Shown piece after piece: positions 7,707 through 17,741 of a stretch of 64,000 nucleotides of DNA (position 1 is its first letter; each line of letters starts with the position of its first letter). The notes under the pieces are model-generated. The model saw nothing but the letters and a program-made list of their open reading frames with translations, did no database searches and was not told where the DNA came from. The stretch is from contig NZ_CP059901.1 of NCBI RefSeq assembly GCF_014127285.1, positions 620,001 through 684,000 of the forward strand. Direction: 5' to 3'. The translations under genes were made by a program, and so were the position numbers. The DNA is from Mumia sp. ZJ1417 (GTDB lineage Bacteria > Actinomycetota > Actinomycetes > Propionibacteriales > Nocardioidaceae).

Positions 7707-10700
7707 ATGGTCACTCGTGGTATAGCGTCGCGGATGGTCGCATCGATTGTCATCACGGTCTCCACCGCGCTGGTCGCGGGAACCCTGGGCCCGGCATCCT
7801 CGGCGGCCGCACTCACCGAACCGGAGGAGCCATCGCCCTCCGTGGTGGTGACGGACTCGGATCGTGACGGAGTCCAGGATCGTCCGGACGCGGTGTCGGC
7901 GGCCCTGGCGGCGCGTTTGGCTGACGAGAAGGTCGAGGATCTGTCGGCGCGCACCGAGTCAACGCAGTTGTTCGCGAACCCTGACGGGACGTGGACGCAG
8001 GAGGCCGCATCGGGTCCGGTGCGTGTCGTCGACGAAGCGGGAGCCTGGCACGACATCGACACCACCATTGTGCCCATCGCAGGAGCTACGGGACTAACTG
8101 CGAGGTACGCGTCGGCGGATGTGGTGTTCTCGCCTGGCGGCGACAAGACGTTTGCGACGGTGACTGACGAGAAGGGCAACAGGTCGAGCTTCGGTTGGCC
8201 GACGGCGCTCCCGAAGCCGGTTGTCGATGGTGACACGGTTACCTATCCGCGAGCCTTGGAGAACGGCGACCTGGTGGTGCAGGCGCTGCCGACGGGGTTC
8301 TCACACTCGGTGGTGCTGCAGGCGGCACCGACGGAGCCATTAGAGATTCCGATCCCGCTGCAGATCCCGGATGGAGAGCTGACTGTCAACGACAGCGGCT
8401 CGCTGGTGGTAAAGGCCGACGGCAAGAAGGTCGTCACCGCTCCGCAACCGCTCATGTGGGACGCCGCCGTGGGCAATGATGATCTGCCGAACAACGTCGA
8501 GCCGGTTGAGGCGGCGGTCGAGGCCTCGGGCAGCGGTGCGAGTGAGAAGCAGACGTTGGTGCTGTCGCCGGATGCACACTGGTTGTCGGATCCTGCGACG
8601 GTGTACCCGGTGACGGTCGATCCGTCGTACACGATGTACGCCAACGGCGACTCGTGGGTTCAGAACGCCGGCTACACGACGAGCCAGGGTGGCTCTACCG
8701 AATTGCGGGCGGGTACCTATGACGCCGGCGGGCACAAGGCGCGGTCGTTCGTGAAGTTCATCGGAATGCTCAATGACAATGGTGGATCGGGTCAGGACAT
8801 CGTGTCGGCGACGTTCAAGATGCGGAACTGGTACTCCGGCTCGTGCACGTCCTCGGCGATCCGGATCGCCCGCATCACCGAGACCTGGGCGGTCGGGGAC
8901 CTGACCTGGGACAACCAGCCGACGGTCACGTCGACCGGCTCGAGCACATTCGCTCCCGCCTACGGCTACTCGGCCTCGTGCGACGCCGATGGGAACCAGG
9001 CTTCATGGGACGCTACGGCCATTGTCCAGGCGTGGGCAGATGGCGCCGCAAACAATGGCATTCGGGTGGCTGCCGACAATGAGGCAAGTAACGCGACGTG
9101 GCGCAAGTACCGCTCCAGTGAGCACACGAACACTGACACCCGCCCGCGGATGAGCGTCACCTACAACTCCTACCCGAACAAGGCGGCGGCGCCGGTGGTG
9201 GTGGGTGCGACCACCTACGGCGGTGTCACGTACGTGAACAAGAAGACATTCAACGTGTCCTCTAAGGTGACTGACCCCGATGGTGGCACGCTGACCGGTC
9301 TGTTCGACGTGTCGGGACCGGCGGGCTCATGGTCCGGCCTGGCGGGGTCGGCGGTGTCGTCGAACGGAAGCTCGGTTCGTTCCTACACCCTCAACACCGA
9401 CGGGGTGTACACCACGAAGGCGCGGGCTCGGGACTCAGCAGGTCTGATCTCGAAGAACTACTCCGCGTCAACCACCTTCACAGTCGACACGGCCGTGCCT
9501 ACGGCGACGATCTCGTGCCCGGGCTACTCCAACGGAGTGTGGTACGACACGCGGCCGGCCGCGAGCACGACCTGTACGTTCGGGGGTTCGGCGGATGTGG
9601 TCTCGTGGTCGTGGCGCCTGAACGACGGTGCGTGGAAGACAAGCACGGGAAGCACAGGCGCGATCGCGATCCCCGAGTCGGGTGCGACGCAGATTGAGTA
9701 TTACTCCGCGGACCGCGCCGGCAACAAGTCCCAGACGATCACCTTCGGTTTCGGTGTCGGTGCGGCCAGCCTGGTGGCGCCGGTCGGTGGTGAACGGTCC
9801 ACATCTACCTTCGCGATTGAGGCGCACGGTCCGGGGTTCGTGGACGAGCTGACTCTCGAGTGGCGTGCCAGTGGAAGCTCGGCGGCGTGGGCGCCCGTCG
9901 ATGCGCTGACCGAGCGTGATGGTGGTGACTGGGACGGCACGTTGCAGCTGGCTGGGGCCATGAAGACGACGGGACAGTTGATCTGGGACGCTAGGCAGGA
10001 CGCGGTGCCGTCACCGGCTCTGATTGACGTGCGGGTGTGCTTCGACTCCACAACGAGCGGGATGAAATGCGGTCCCGCACGCACCGTCTCGCTGATTCCC
10101 GGGGCGTTTGGGGACTCCTTTCCTGTCGCGGAGGTGGGCCCAGGCACAGTATCGCTGTACTCGGGCGAGGTGATGGTCGAGGATTCCGACGCAGCCGGAA
10201 TCGGGCGCACTTACCGCTCGATGAGCGGCCCGGCAACCAATGCCGCGAGTGTGCTCGGCCCGGGCTGGGCGGCCGACCTGTCTGGGAGTGGAGGCGCCAC
10301 GTCGGGACTCGAGGTTCGCGACGACCTGACCGGTCTCGGCCTGCTCGTCCTCGAGCCCGCCGACGGGGCGATGACGTTGTGGGGAACCGGAGCCGGGCCG
10401 ATCGCGGCCGGGTCGACCGGGACGTTCACGTTCGTCAAGGGATTCGGCGACATCACTGGCGCCCTCACGTTGGAGGCCAGCATGTCGGAGTGGCGCTTGC
10501 GGCTACGTGAGGACGACGGCACGATCACCGTTTGGACCGCCACACCTGGCGGCGGCGCGTGGCAGTTGACCTCGGTGACCGGCCCTGCCGAGGTGGGTGC
10601 CACCACCTTCGGACACGACCCACAGGGCAGGGTCAGCGACATCTTTACACCCGTCTCGGCGACCTTGGCGTGCAGCGAGACCAGCCAGGACGTCGGATGT

Positions 10701-13700
10701 CGCCACACGCATCTGACCTACTCCGACATCTCCGGCGGTCTCGGGTCACGGCTGACGAGCGTGGCAGAGATCGTCCACGCAACCACCGGTCCGCAATCGA
10801 CCGTTGTCGCCGAGTACAGCTACGACGACGAAGGCAGGCTCACGGGAGTAGCCGATCCCCGCGTTACCAACGCCGACGGGGAGGGTGCGGCCACGACCTA
10901 TGCCTACAGCGGCTCGGGAGATCAGAGCAGGCTCTCTAGCGTCACGCCCGCCGGAGAGGAAACGTGGGAACTCGGCTACGACGACGACAATGACCGACTC
11001 GACCAGGTCCAACGCACACTGCCAGGGTCCAACGACAAAGCACGCTGGGAGATCGTCTACCAAGTACCGACCTCCGGCGAGGACCTGCCCGACCTGACAC
11101 CGCAGGCGATCACAGCCTGGGACCAAGGCGGGACAGACGCACCTATCGCTGGCGCCGCAGTCTTCGGCCCGAACGCTCCCGCGGAGCGGGACTGGAAGTA
11201 TGCGTCACTGACCTACTACGACGTCGAGGGACACACGACCAACACCGCCGTCTACGGTGCTGGCGACTGGCTCGTCGACTCTTACGGATACGACAAGCAC
11301 GGAAACGTCACCTGGGCAATCGACGCCGCGGCACGCGCCCGGATCCTCGCCATCGATCCCGCGCAACGCACGACCGAGGCGATCGATCTCAGCACCATCA
11401 CGGGGTACAACGCCGACGGCACCCGCGTCGAGTCGATCTTGGGCCCGCAGCGCGCGGTCGTGACTGAGTCGGGAGAGGTTGTCCAGGGACGTCCTGTCAC
11501 CTCCTACACCTACGACGATGAGACAACGCAGACACAACTGATCGTTGGCCGGCCAGCCGATGAACCAGAGACCCCACGCAATCTGGTCGTCGAGGAGACA
11601 TCAAGCGTGCTCGACCTCTGGGGCGGCGCGTACTACGACGAAAAGGTCACGCGCTACCGCTATGACCCCGTCCAGAACGGCGACGGCAATGGCTGGGAAC
11701 TCGGAGTCGCTACACGCACCAGCGTGTGGCTCGGTGGTGACAAGGCGCAGCCAAGCAACTGGTCGACCACGCTCACTCGGCACGACACCGAGGGCAAGGA
11801 AATTGAGACTCGCACGCCGCAGGGGGTCGCAAGCCACGACGGAGCCGGAACTGATCCCCGCTCCACGATCACGGTCTACTACACCGCCGACGACAGCGCT
11901 CGTGACTCCAGATGCCGCAACAAGCCCCAGTGGGCCGGACAGGAGTGCCTCACGGGACCCGCGGGACAGCCCGCGAGCGGAGCGAGCGTGCCTACGACGC
12001 TCTACGCCGCCTACGACCCCCAGCTCAATCCGACGTTGATCAAAGAATCGCGCGACCCCAGTCCGACGACTCCGTCCAACGAGATCGAGCGGGTTACGAC
12101 CAATACGTTTGACGACGCTGGGCACATCACGTCCGAGCACACCATTGTCAACAACGCGCCGGCGGGAGACCGCGCCGTAGCTAGGACGAACTACACCTAT
12201 GACACGGTGACAGGTGCGCTCACGGCGATCTCCAACGACGAGTCGACGATCTCGATCACCTATGACTCGTGGGGACGCGAGAAGAGCCGTACAGACAGCA
12301 GCGGAAACACAAGCACGAAGACGTACGACAGGGCCGGTCGTCTGTCGACGCATAACGACGGCAAGGGCGGATACACATATTCGTACGAAGGCAGCGGAGA
12401 GCATCGCGGCCTCGTTACCGGGCTCGACGTCGACCTGCCAAACGGTCAGGCCGACGAGTTTACCGTCGAGTACACGCCCAGGGGCGCGCCAGCGACGATG
12501 ACCTACCCGAACGGGATTACCGCCCGGTGGACCTACGATGCCGCCGACAACCCGACAAACCTCGCCTACACCGTCGGCGAAGAAGTCGTTTCCTTCAGCC
12601 AGACCTACGACATCTCCGACCGTGTGCGGACGTCGGTGACCCCCGGGTCAGACCGGTCGTTCCGGTACGACCGGCGGGACCGCTTGGTGCGCGTCGATGA
12701 CACGTCCGGAGTCGGACCGGTTGAGCAGAGCATGTGTGAGCGACGTGAGTACAGCCTGAGCCTCGACTCCAACCGCGACGCACTCACAAAGAGCGGAGCC
12801 GATTCCAGCGGACGCTGTGATGGAAGCGCTCCGACAACCATCGCGTCCGCGTTCGATGCAGCAGATCGGATCACGGGCGGGTACTCGTACGACGCGCTCG
12901 GCCGCACGCGGACGATTCCAGGCGAAGCGTCGAACATGCCTGCCGGAGGCGAGGTCGACGTTCGGTACTTCGCCAATGACATGGTCGCCTCCCTAGCCCA
13001 AGGTGAAGCGTCAACTGATCCGCTAGCGGAGAATGGCGTCGCGTACGAACTTGACCCGGCGGACCGCATAGCCGTAATCGAGCAACACGTCGGCGCCACC
13101 CCGGTCCGAACGCTCAACCACTTCTCGGATGAGAGCGATTCGCCAGCGTGGTCCACGACCATCGCTGGAGATTCAACGGGCGAGGAAGGCTCTGTCACGT
13201 GGAGCCGCAACCTGACCGGGCCGTTTGGGACATTGGTTGGCCAGCAGCTCGACGAAGGGCCAGCAATATTCGATCTCGCGGATCTTCAGGGCCATTTGGT
13301 TCTCAGAGCCGGCACGGATATGGAGGGCAATGTTGCCATCGGCCCGTTCAGCGAGTTCGATGAGTTCGGAGGGCTGCAGGCGGGTGCTGTGCAGACCTAT
13401 GGGTGGCACGGCGGCGCGGCCCGACCCGCCAACCTTGTTGGTGGATTAATGCTGATGGGAGCGCGGCTCTATAATCCGACGACCGGCCGTTTTCTGTCGC
13501 GCGACGCAATTTCGGGAGGCAACGACAATAGCTACATTTACCCCGCGGATCCGATCAACCTTGCCGACCTGCCCGGCCTGGCGACAAAGTGGCTGTTTAA
13601 CAAGAAGATTAAGCCAGAGAATGCCGCAAAATGGGCGAAACGTATTAGGAACGCTAAGCGCTTCACCGATTTGATCTCGGAGGGTCTTAAGTATGTGAGC

Positions 13701-13934
13701 AAGGTCCCGAATTGGGGGACCGTGGTCAAGATCGTGGTCGACATCCTCATGTCCATCGCGGCCGACATTGCAACTGATATCATGAGGGCGCACGGCGCGA
13801 CCCCGCCGCGGGGCCACTACTTGCATCGCATCAGGATCAGAATCGGTATCGGAAACTGGGGTTGGAAGTTCTGGAAGTTCCGTCCCAAGTTCAACATTAT
13901 TCCTCTGTACCAGCGTCGTCATGGGAGGCAGTGA
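7707..13934 (+). CDS. Secreted Rhs/YD-repeat polymorphic toxin with DNRLRE domain
   Basis: A 2,075-residue polymorphic toxin. The ATG at 7707 is preferred because it opens a Sec signal peptide: basic MVTRGIASR, hydrophobic VASIVITVSTALVAGTL, and an ASSAAA cleavage region near residue 34. Residues about 295-485 form a DNRLRE adhesion-type domain (WVQNAG start, ITETWAVGDLTWDNQP). A linker with bacterial Ig-like features follows. Tens of YD repeats of the form YDxxGR occupy about 1030-1930. The Rhs core ends with ARLYNPTTGRFLSRD (about 1918) and a YPADPIN segment. After DLPGL the sequence changes: the last 117 residues (nt 13581-13934) are Lys/Arg/Trp-rich, lower in GC, and match no toxin family I know. 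In this family the shell encloses the C-terminal toxin until delivery. The stop is followed within 2 bp by the putative immunity gene. Confidence 0.93.
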   Translation: MVTRGIASRMVASIVITVSTALVAGTLGPASSAAALTEPEEPSPSVVVTDSDRDGVQDRPDAVSAALAARLADEKVEDLSARTESTQLFANPDGTWTQEAASGPVRVVDEAGAWHDIDTTIVPIAGATGLTARYASADVVFSPGGDKTFATVTDEKGNRSSFGWPTALPKPVVDGDTVTYPRALENGDLVVQALPTGFSHSVVLQAAPTEPLEIPIPLQIPDGELTVNDSGSLVVKADGKKVVTAPQPLMWDAAVGNDDLPNNVEPVEAAVEASGSGASEKQTLVLSPDAHWLSDPATVYPVTVDPSYTMYANGDSWVQNAGYTTSQGGSTELRAGTYDAGGHKARSFVKFIGMLNDNGGSGQDIVSATFKMRNWYSGSCTSSAIRIARITETWAVGDLTWDNQPTVTSTGSSTFAPAYGYSASCDADGNQASWDATAIVQAWADGAANNGIRVAADNEASNATWRKYRSSEHTNTDTRPRMSVTYNSYPNKAAAPVVVGATTYGGVTYVNKKTFNVSSKVTDPDGGTLTGLFDVSGPAGSWSGLAGSAVSSNGSSVRSYTLNTDGVYTTKARARDSAGLISKNYSASTTFTVDTAVPTATISCPGYSNGVWYDTRPAASTTCTFGGSADVVSWSWRLNDGAWKTSTGSTGAIAIPESGATQIEYYSADRAGNKSQTITFGFGVGAASLVAPVGGERSTSTFAIEAHGPGFVDELTLEWRASGSSAAWAPVDALTERDGGDWDGTLQLAGAMKTTGQLIWDARQDAVPSPALIDVRVCFDSTTSGMKCGPARTVSLIPGAFGDSFPVAEVGPGTVSLYSGEVMVEDSDAAGIGRTYRSMSGPATNAASVLGPGWAADLSGSGGATSGLEVRDDLTGLGLLVLEPADGAMTLWGTGAGPIAAGSTGTFTFVKGFGDITGALTLEASMSEWRLRLREDDGTITVWTATPGGGAWQLTSVTGPAEVGATTFGHDPQGRVSDIFTPVSATLACSETSQDVGCRHTHLTYSDISGGLGSRLTSVAEIVHATTGPQSTVVAEYSYDDEGRLTGVADPRVTNADGEGAATTYAYSGSGDQSRLSSVTPAGEETWELGYDDDNDRLDQVQRTLPGSNDKARWEIVYQVPTSGEDLPDLTPQAITAWDQGGTDAPIAGAAVFGPNAPAERDWKYASLTYYDVEGHTTNTAVYGAGDWLVDSYGYDKHGNVTWAIDAAARARILAIDPAQRTTEAIDLSTITGYNADGTRVESILGPQRAVVTESGEVVQGRPVTSYTYDDETTQTQLIVGRPADEPETPRNLVVEETSSVLDLWGGAYYDEKVTRYRYDPVQNGDGNGWELGVATRTSVWLGGDKAQPSNWSTTLTRHDTEGKEIETRTPQGVASHDGAGTDPRSTITVYYTADDSARDSRCRNKPQWAGQECLTGPAGQPASGASVPTTLYAAYDPQLNPTLIKESRDPSPTTPSNEIERVTTNTFDDAGHITSEHTIVNNAPAGDRAVARTNYTYDTVTGALTAISNDESTISITYDSWGREKSRTDSSGNTSTKTYDRAGRLSTHNDGKGGYTYSYEGSGEHRGLVTGLDVDLPNGQADEFTVEYTPRGAPATMTYPNGITARWTYDAADNPTNLAYTVGEEVVSFSQTYDISDRVRTSVTPGSDRSFRYDRRDRLVRVDDTSGVGPVEQSMCERREYSLSLDSNRDALTKSGADSSGRCDGSAPTTIASAFDAADRITGGYSYDALGRTRTIPGEASNMPAGGEVDVRYFANDMVASLAQGEASTDPLAENGVAYELDPADRIAVIEQHVGATPVRTLNHFSDESDSPAWSTTIAGDSTGEEGSVTWSRNLTGPFGTLVGQQLDEGPAIFDLADLQGHLVLRAGTDMEGNVAIGPFSEFDEFGGLQAGAVQTYGWHGGAARPANLVGGLMLMGARLYNPTTGRFLSRDAISGGNDNSYIYPADPINLADLPGLATKWLFNKKIKPENAAKWAKRIRNAKRFTDLISEGLKYVSKVPNWGTVVKIVVDILMSIAADIATDIMRAHGATPPRGHYLHRIRIRIGIGNWGWKFWKFRPKFNIIPLYQRRHGRQ

Positions 13935-13935
13935 C

Positions 13936-14613
13936 GTGAGTGGCGAAGCTCGGAATAGCGAGCACATAATCGACGCCTACAGACGGGCTTGGAGTCGGCG
14001 TGTGGAGGGTGACGACAACTCCTTGGAGGTCTTTCGGTCTGAAGTCGGTAGCGCCAGGGGCGGTGCCGATGAGGAGGAATGGAAGCTCTATTCCGAACTT
14101 TGGGAGAAAGGAGTTCCTCCTTCGAGGCTCGCGAAAGAACTACGCCGAGCGGGTCTTCGGTCGCTGCGCGAGGTGGTTGGGCACACGTTCCGGCTTTGGC
14201 GCTCGAGCGCGCGAGAGCCGCGCTGGATGAAGGAGCCGTCCGATGTCGAGTTGCTCGGTCAAGACTCGCAATACTGGAGCCTTCCAGTTACAGAACTGCC
14301 GCTTTCCTTTGGGGACGAGGAGTACCCCTGGCTCGAACGGGCCTGTGCTGAATCTCAACTCGAGAAGGGCGAAGAGTGTCATGTTTTCGCGATCTGGCTC
14401 GACCCGCTAGAGAGTCAAGCAGATGAATGTGCGGTCGTTCTCGGGCGTCAAAGAGTCGGTTCGACGCGAGTTTCAACCGATGTATGGCATGAGTTGCGAA
14501 GTCTCCAATCGCGACGGATCTTCGCGAATGGCGCACTGGAGATTAACCCGAATGAGACTCCGCTGTCGCCCTACCTAGGCGTTCAGCTGCCGCCCCCTCA
14601 CGCGTCGTCCTGA
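13936..14613 (+). CDS. Putative immunity protein to the Rhs C-terminal toxin
   Basis: A 225-residue soluble, acidic protein with no signal peptide or membrane helix. GTG 13936 is chosen over the in-frame ATG 13921 because GGAGG at 13924-13928 is a perfect ribosome site 7 bp before the GTG, and because the GTG follows the rhs stop at once. Visible features are an acidic stretch (ADEEEWKLYSELWEKG), a central LRRAGLRSLREVVGHTF segment and acidic loops (SFGDEEYPWLERA). I recognise no family. Position directly behind the variable tip of an Rhs toxin, the same low GC as the tip, and opposite charge are the reasons for calling it immunity. The function is inferred from context. Confidence 0.65.
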   Translation: MSGEARNSEHIIDAYRRAWSRRVEGDDNSLEVFRSEVGSARGGADEEEWKLYSELWEKGVPPSRLAKELRRAGLRSLREVVGHTFRLWRSSAREPRWMKEPSDVELLGQDSQYWSLPVTELPLSFGDEEYPWLERACAESQLEKGEECHVFAIWLDPLESQADECAVVLGRQRVGSTRVSTDVWHELRSLQSRRIFANGALEINPNETPLSPYLGVQLPPPHASS

Positions 14614-14678
14614 GGTCAGCGTTACAGTCTGATCCTGCTCTGACAAACCTTTACCCCTTAGAAACCAAAACAGGGATG

Positions 14679-17597
14679 TCACCAAGATCGGGCGATACCC
14701 GCTCGCCCCGGCCCGAGGTTCCCGTTGTCGTCACGCCGGTGCTGAGGGAGTTGCAGGTTCGATGTTCGCGCGCGGCGCCGTGCCGACCGGCGCGTTTGTG
14801 TCGCGGATCTGTGCGGGCCTGAGCGTGAGAGCGCTTCGCGCAGCATTTCGAACGGATTGCTTTCGGGAGTTGGTGGTCGATCGGTGTCGAGTCTGAGCAG
14901 TTGCTGGTCTGCGACGTACAGGTAGGTGCAGGTCCTAGCTCTGGTGGCACCGACATAGAGAGCTTCCCGGGTCGTGGTTTCGTCGACGATGACGTGCGCG
15001 GTGTCGGCCGTGGCACCTTGCGCGCGGTGGGTCGTGACGGCGTACCCGAGCTGGACGTGGTCGGCAACGTAGCCGGACGGCAGTTCGACACAGGCGCCGC
15101 CGCGTTCGACGTGCAGTCGCCCGTCCCCGCTGACCTCAGTGACAGTCCATCGGTCGCCGTTCTTCACGTACGTGCCGTGGATCGTGGTGAGGGCACGGTT
15201 GTTGCGACGGGTGGTGATGATGTCGCCGACGCCGGCGGTGGTGCCATCGCGCAGTCGTACGCCGCCGGCTCGGCCGATCTCCCCGGCTCGGATTCTCGCC
15301 GCGCGGGCGGTCGTGTTGAGGGCGCGCGCGTCCCGTTCGGTGCTGGCGATGATGATGCTGCTGAGTCCGCGTCGGGTGTCGCGCTCCCAGGCGTTGTAAG
15401 CGTACTCGAGAAGATGCGGCCCGCTGCCGGTCACGACGCGGTGGTTGTCCTCGTAGAAGCGCAGACCGGCCGGGTCTCCTCCGCGGATCTGGAGGGTCGC
15501 CGCCGCCTCGTCGGGGTTGTGGAAGCGGTGGAGCGTGTCGAGTTCGGGTCCGCCGATGTCGCCGACCAGGAGTCGGAAGGCGCCGCCGGCTTCGACCGCC
15601 GAGAGCTGGTACGGGTCGCCGAGTAAGCGGACGACGGCACCGGCCATATGGGCGTGCTGGGTGAGCCAGTCGAGACGTGTGGTGCCGGCGAGACTGGCTT
15701 CGTCGACGAGCACCAGGTCGCCTGGTCGCAGGTGAGCCCAGTCGTCGCCACTTACTGGCTCGGCGGTGAGGTGCTGGAACTTGTGGAGGTTCTCGGCCCT
15801 GGTGCCGAGCTCGTCTGCAAGGACCTGCGCAGCGGTCGCCGACGGAGCGAGCGGAATAACGCGGCGTCCCGCTTCGCGCCAGATGGTGGCGAGGGCGCGC
15901 ATAGCGGTGGTCTTCCCTGACCCCGCTGGTCCGACTCCGATCGACAGTGCGTGGGGATTGGTGAGGAAGTCGAGGACGAGCCGGCGCTGGCCAGGGTCGA
16001 GCCGGTGGCCTTGCGCCTCTTCGTAGGCCCAGATTCGGGCAACGGCATCGGGCTCGGCCATGACCGGGTGGTCTGTGTGGGCGCGTGCGGTGTCGAGGAG
16101 TCGCTGCTCGGCGTCGAGGATGTGCTGGGTCGTGTACCGGGGTGAACCGTAGGTGGTCGCGTCGTTGGAGAGTGGGACCGCGACGTCGGGGGAGAGTGCG
16201 CGCTCGAGAGCGCGCACGGTGACGCGTTCGCGGTGAGGAGCGGTCGCGAAGCGAAGGTGGCGGATCTGGCGTTCGATCTCGGCGAGGACGTTCCAGCGGG
16301 TCCAGGTCGCCTTGTGCTCAGCGACCACGGAGGTGGCGACCTCGGCGATCAGGTCGACCGGCACCTCGTCCGGATCCCACGCGCGCGCCGGCGCCTTCGG
16401 GTTCATCAACTCGGCCAATCGCCGGTCGGGGTCCTTGCCGAGGAACGGTCGAGCTTCGGTGCGCCAGCGGGTGATCTTGTCGGCCAGGGTTTCGCCGAGG
16501 ATCTTGTCGCCGCGGGTGTCGAGGGTGGCCTGCTGGGCGAGTCGGAGCTGGGCGGCGGTGTCGGGGTCGTGCCTGTGGGTATTGCGGTAGTCGGCGGCGA
16601 GCTCACGGTAGCGGTCCTCGATCGCGGCACGGCGTTGGGAGAACGACCGGATCAGATCGAACGGCACGCCGGCGATCTCGCGTACCGGTCGCTTGTCGGC
16701 GCGGACCGTGTCGGGACGTTCGGTGAACGCGACGCCAAGCCGTCGGCTGAGCTCGTCCTCGAAGCGGGTGTTGTACCGCTCAGATGCCGCGACTCCTGCC
16801 GCGTGCAGGACGCGAGCGTCGAGCGACAGCCAGTGTGCTCGACCGTCGGAGAGGTCGTGAAGGGCGCGGACCTTATTCGAGATCGCTACGTGTGTGTGCA
16901 GGTCGGGGTCGCCGGAGCGGGAGTCGAAGTGGTCGAACGCGGCTGCGATGAATCCGCGGGCCTTGGTCTGGACGCCGGCCTTGCCGGTGCGGGCGAAGCA
17001 GGTCTCCGTCTCCAACCAGGCGAGGACGTTCTCGACTGCGGCGTGGTGGGCGTCGGAGGCCGCTTGGCGGGTGGCGGCGTCGCCGAGTCCCCACAGGATC
17101 GAGGCGCTCTTGACCGGGGTGAATACGAGGTCGTACCCGGCGACGGCGCGACGTTCCTTCGCGGCCTCGGATGTCTCGATCCGAGCCCGTGTCGTCGCGT
17201 CTGGGGCGTGGCCGTCCTTGGCCTCGTATCGGGCGATCCGCTCCGCGATCCGATCGTCCCGTGACTCGCGCGTGTGGAAGGCGGGAAAGGCCTGTCCCAG
17301 CCGGGCGGCGGTCCTCGCGGCCTCCGGACTCGCGCCGTTGGCTTCCTCGAGCGCGATGATCTGTTCGGCATCGGGGTGCATTCCGGCGCCGAACAGGGAC
17401 CGCATCTGGTCCTCGCGCACCGTCCCGCTGACGGCCAGCTCGCGCGCCCCGACTCCCATCCACCGACCGGTCGGGTTCCCGGACGCGAGGTAGTAGTCCG
17501 CCAGCGACTGGCTGGCAGTCCGCGTGACATCTCCAGACGCGACCTGTCGGGTCAGGTAGGTGTAGCCGTCACCGGCGTGCAGCTTGTGCAGCGTCAT
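14679..17597 (-). CDS. MobF-family conjugative relaxase-helicase (TraA/TrwC-like), probably shortened at the C-terminus
   Basis: A 972-residue protein. The N-terminal relaxase (about 1-330) has the catalytic tyrosine pair in LADYYLASGN, the segment VFTPVKSASILWG and the metal-binding HTHVAISNKV motif of HUH nickases. The C-terminal part is a UvrD/RecD-like helicase: Walker A GVGPAGSGKTTAMRAL, Walker B LVLVDEASLAG, and later VTTHRAQGATAD and LYVGATRA. It would nick oriT and unwind the transferred strand. The ATG at 17595-17597 begins the family's usual MTLHKLHAGDGYTYL start. After EALSRSGPHRSATQT the last 40 or so residues turn Arg/Ser-rich and lose family character, where full-length relatives continue for hundreds of residues. 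A deletion next to the immunity gene probably cut the end off. Confidence 0.88.
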   Translation of the reverse strand: MTLHKLHAGDGYTYLTRQVASGDVTRTASQSLADYYLASGNPTGRWMGVGARELAVSGTVREDQMRSLFGAGMHPDAEQIIALEEANGASPEAARTAARLGQAFPAFHTRESRDDRIAERIARYEAKDGHAPDATTRARIETSEAAKERRAVAGYDLVFTPVKSASILWGLGDAATRQAASDAHHAAVENVLAWLETETCFARTGKAGVQTKARGFIAAAFDHFDSRSGDPDLHTHVAISNKVRALHDLSDGRAHWLSLDARVLHAAGVAASERYNTRFEDELSRRLGVAFTERPDTVRADKRPVREIAGVPFDLIRSFSQRRAAIEDRYRELAADYRNTHRHDPDTAAQLRLAQQATLDTRGDKILGETLADKITRWRTEARPFLGKDPDRRLAELMNPKAPARAWDPDEVPVDLIAEVATSVVAEHKATWTRWNVLAEIERQIRHLRFATAPHRERVTVRALERALSPDVAVPLSNDATTYGSPRYTTQHILDAEQRLLDTARAHTDHPVMAEPDAVARIWAYEEAQGHRLDPGQRRLVLDFLTNPHALSIGVGPAGSGKTTAMRALATIWREAGRRVIPLAPSATAAQVLADELGTRAENLHKFQHLTAEPVSGDDWAHLRPGDLVLVDEASLAGTTRLDWLTQHAHMAGAVVRLLGDPYQLSAVEAGGAFRLLVGDIGGPELDTLHRFHNPDEAAATLQIRGGDPAGLRFYEDNHRVVTGSGPHLLEYAYNAWERDTRRGLSSIIIASTERDARALNTTARAARIRAGEIGRAGGVRLRDGTTAGVGDIITTRRNNRALTTIHGTYVKNGDRWTVTEVSGDGRLHVERGGACVELPSGYVADHVQLGYAVTTHRAQGATADTAHVIVDETTTREALYVGATRARTCTYLYVADQQLLRLDTDRPPTPESNPFEMLREALSRSGPHRSATQTRRSARRRARTSNLQLPQHRRDDNGNLGPGRAGIARSW

Positions 17598-17741
17598 CAC
17601 TGGACGCGACCCCCACGAGTAGCCGAACGAGTAGCCAAACGCCCGAGAAGCAGCGGCCGTCGAGGAACCGCGGCGGAATCCAGATCCCTGCTGACCTGCG
17701 CAAACGCATCTCAGCGGCCATCGCCGGACACGCCGCGTGCA
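17598..17741. other. Relaxase upstream region, possible oriT
   Basis: This 144-bp gap between the relaxase start and attR contains two tandem near-copies of a 12-mer (CGAGTAGCCRAA) at about 17618-17641. MobF elements often carry oriT just upstream of the relaxase gene, and short repeats are common there. Neither a nic site nor a strong hairpin can be pointed out, so this is only a positional suggestion. Confidence 0.25.

Noticed and set aside
9700-13500. Tandem DNA repeat array inside rhs
   Set aside because: The periodicity is at protein level (YD repeats) with diverged codons, not a DNA satellite.
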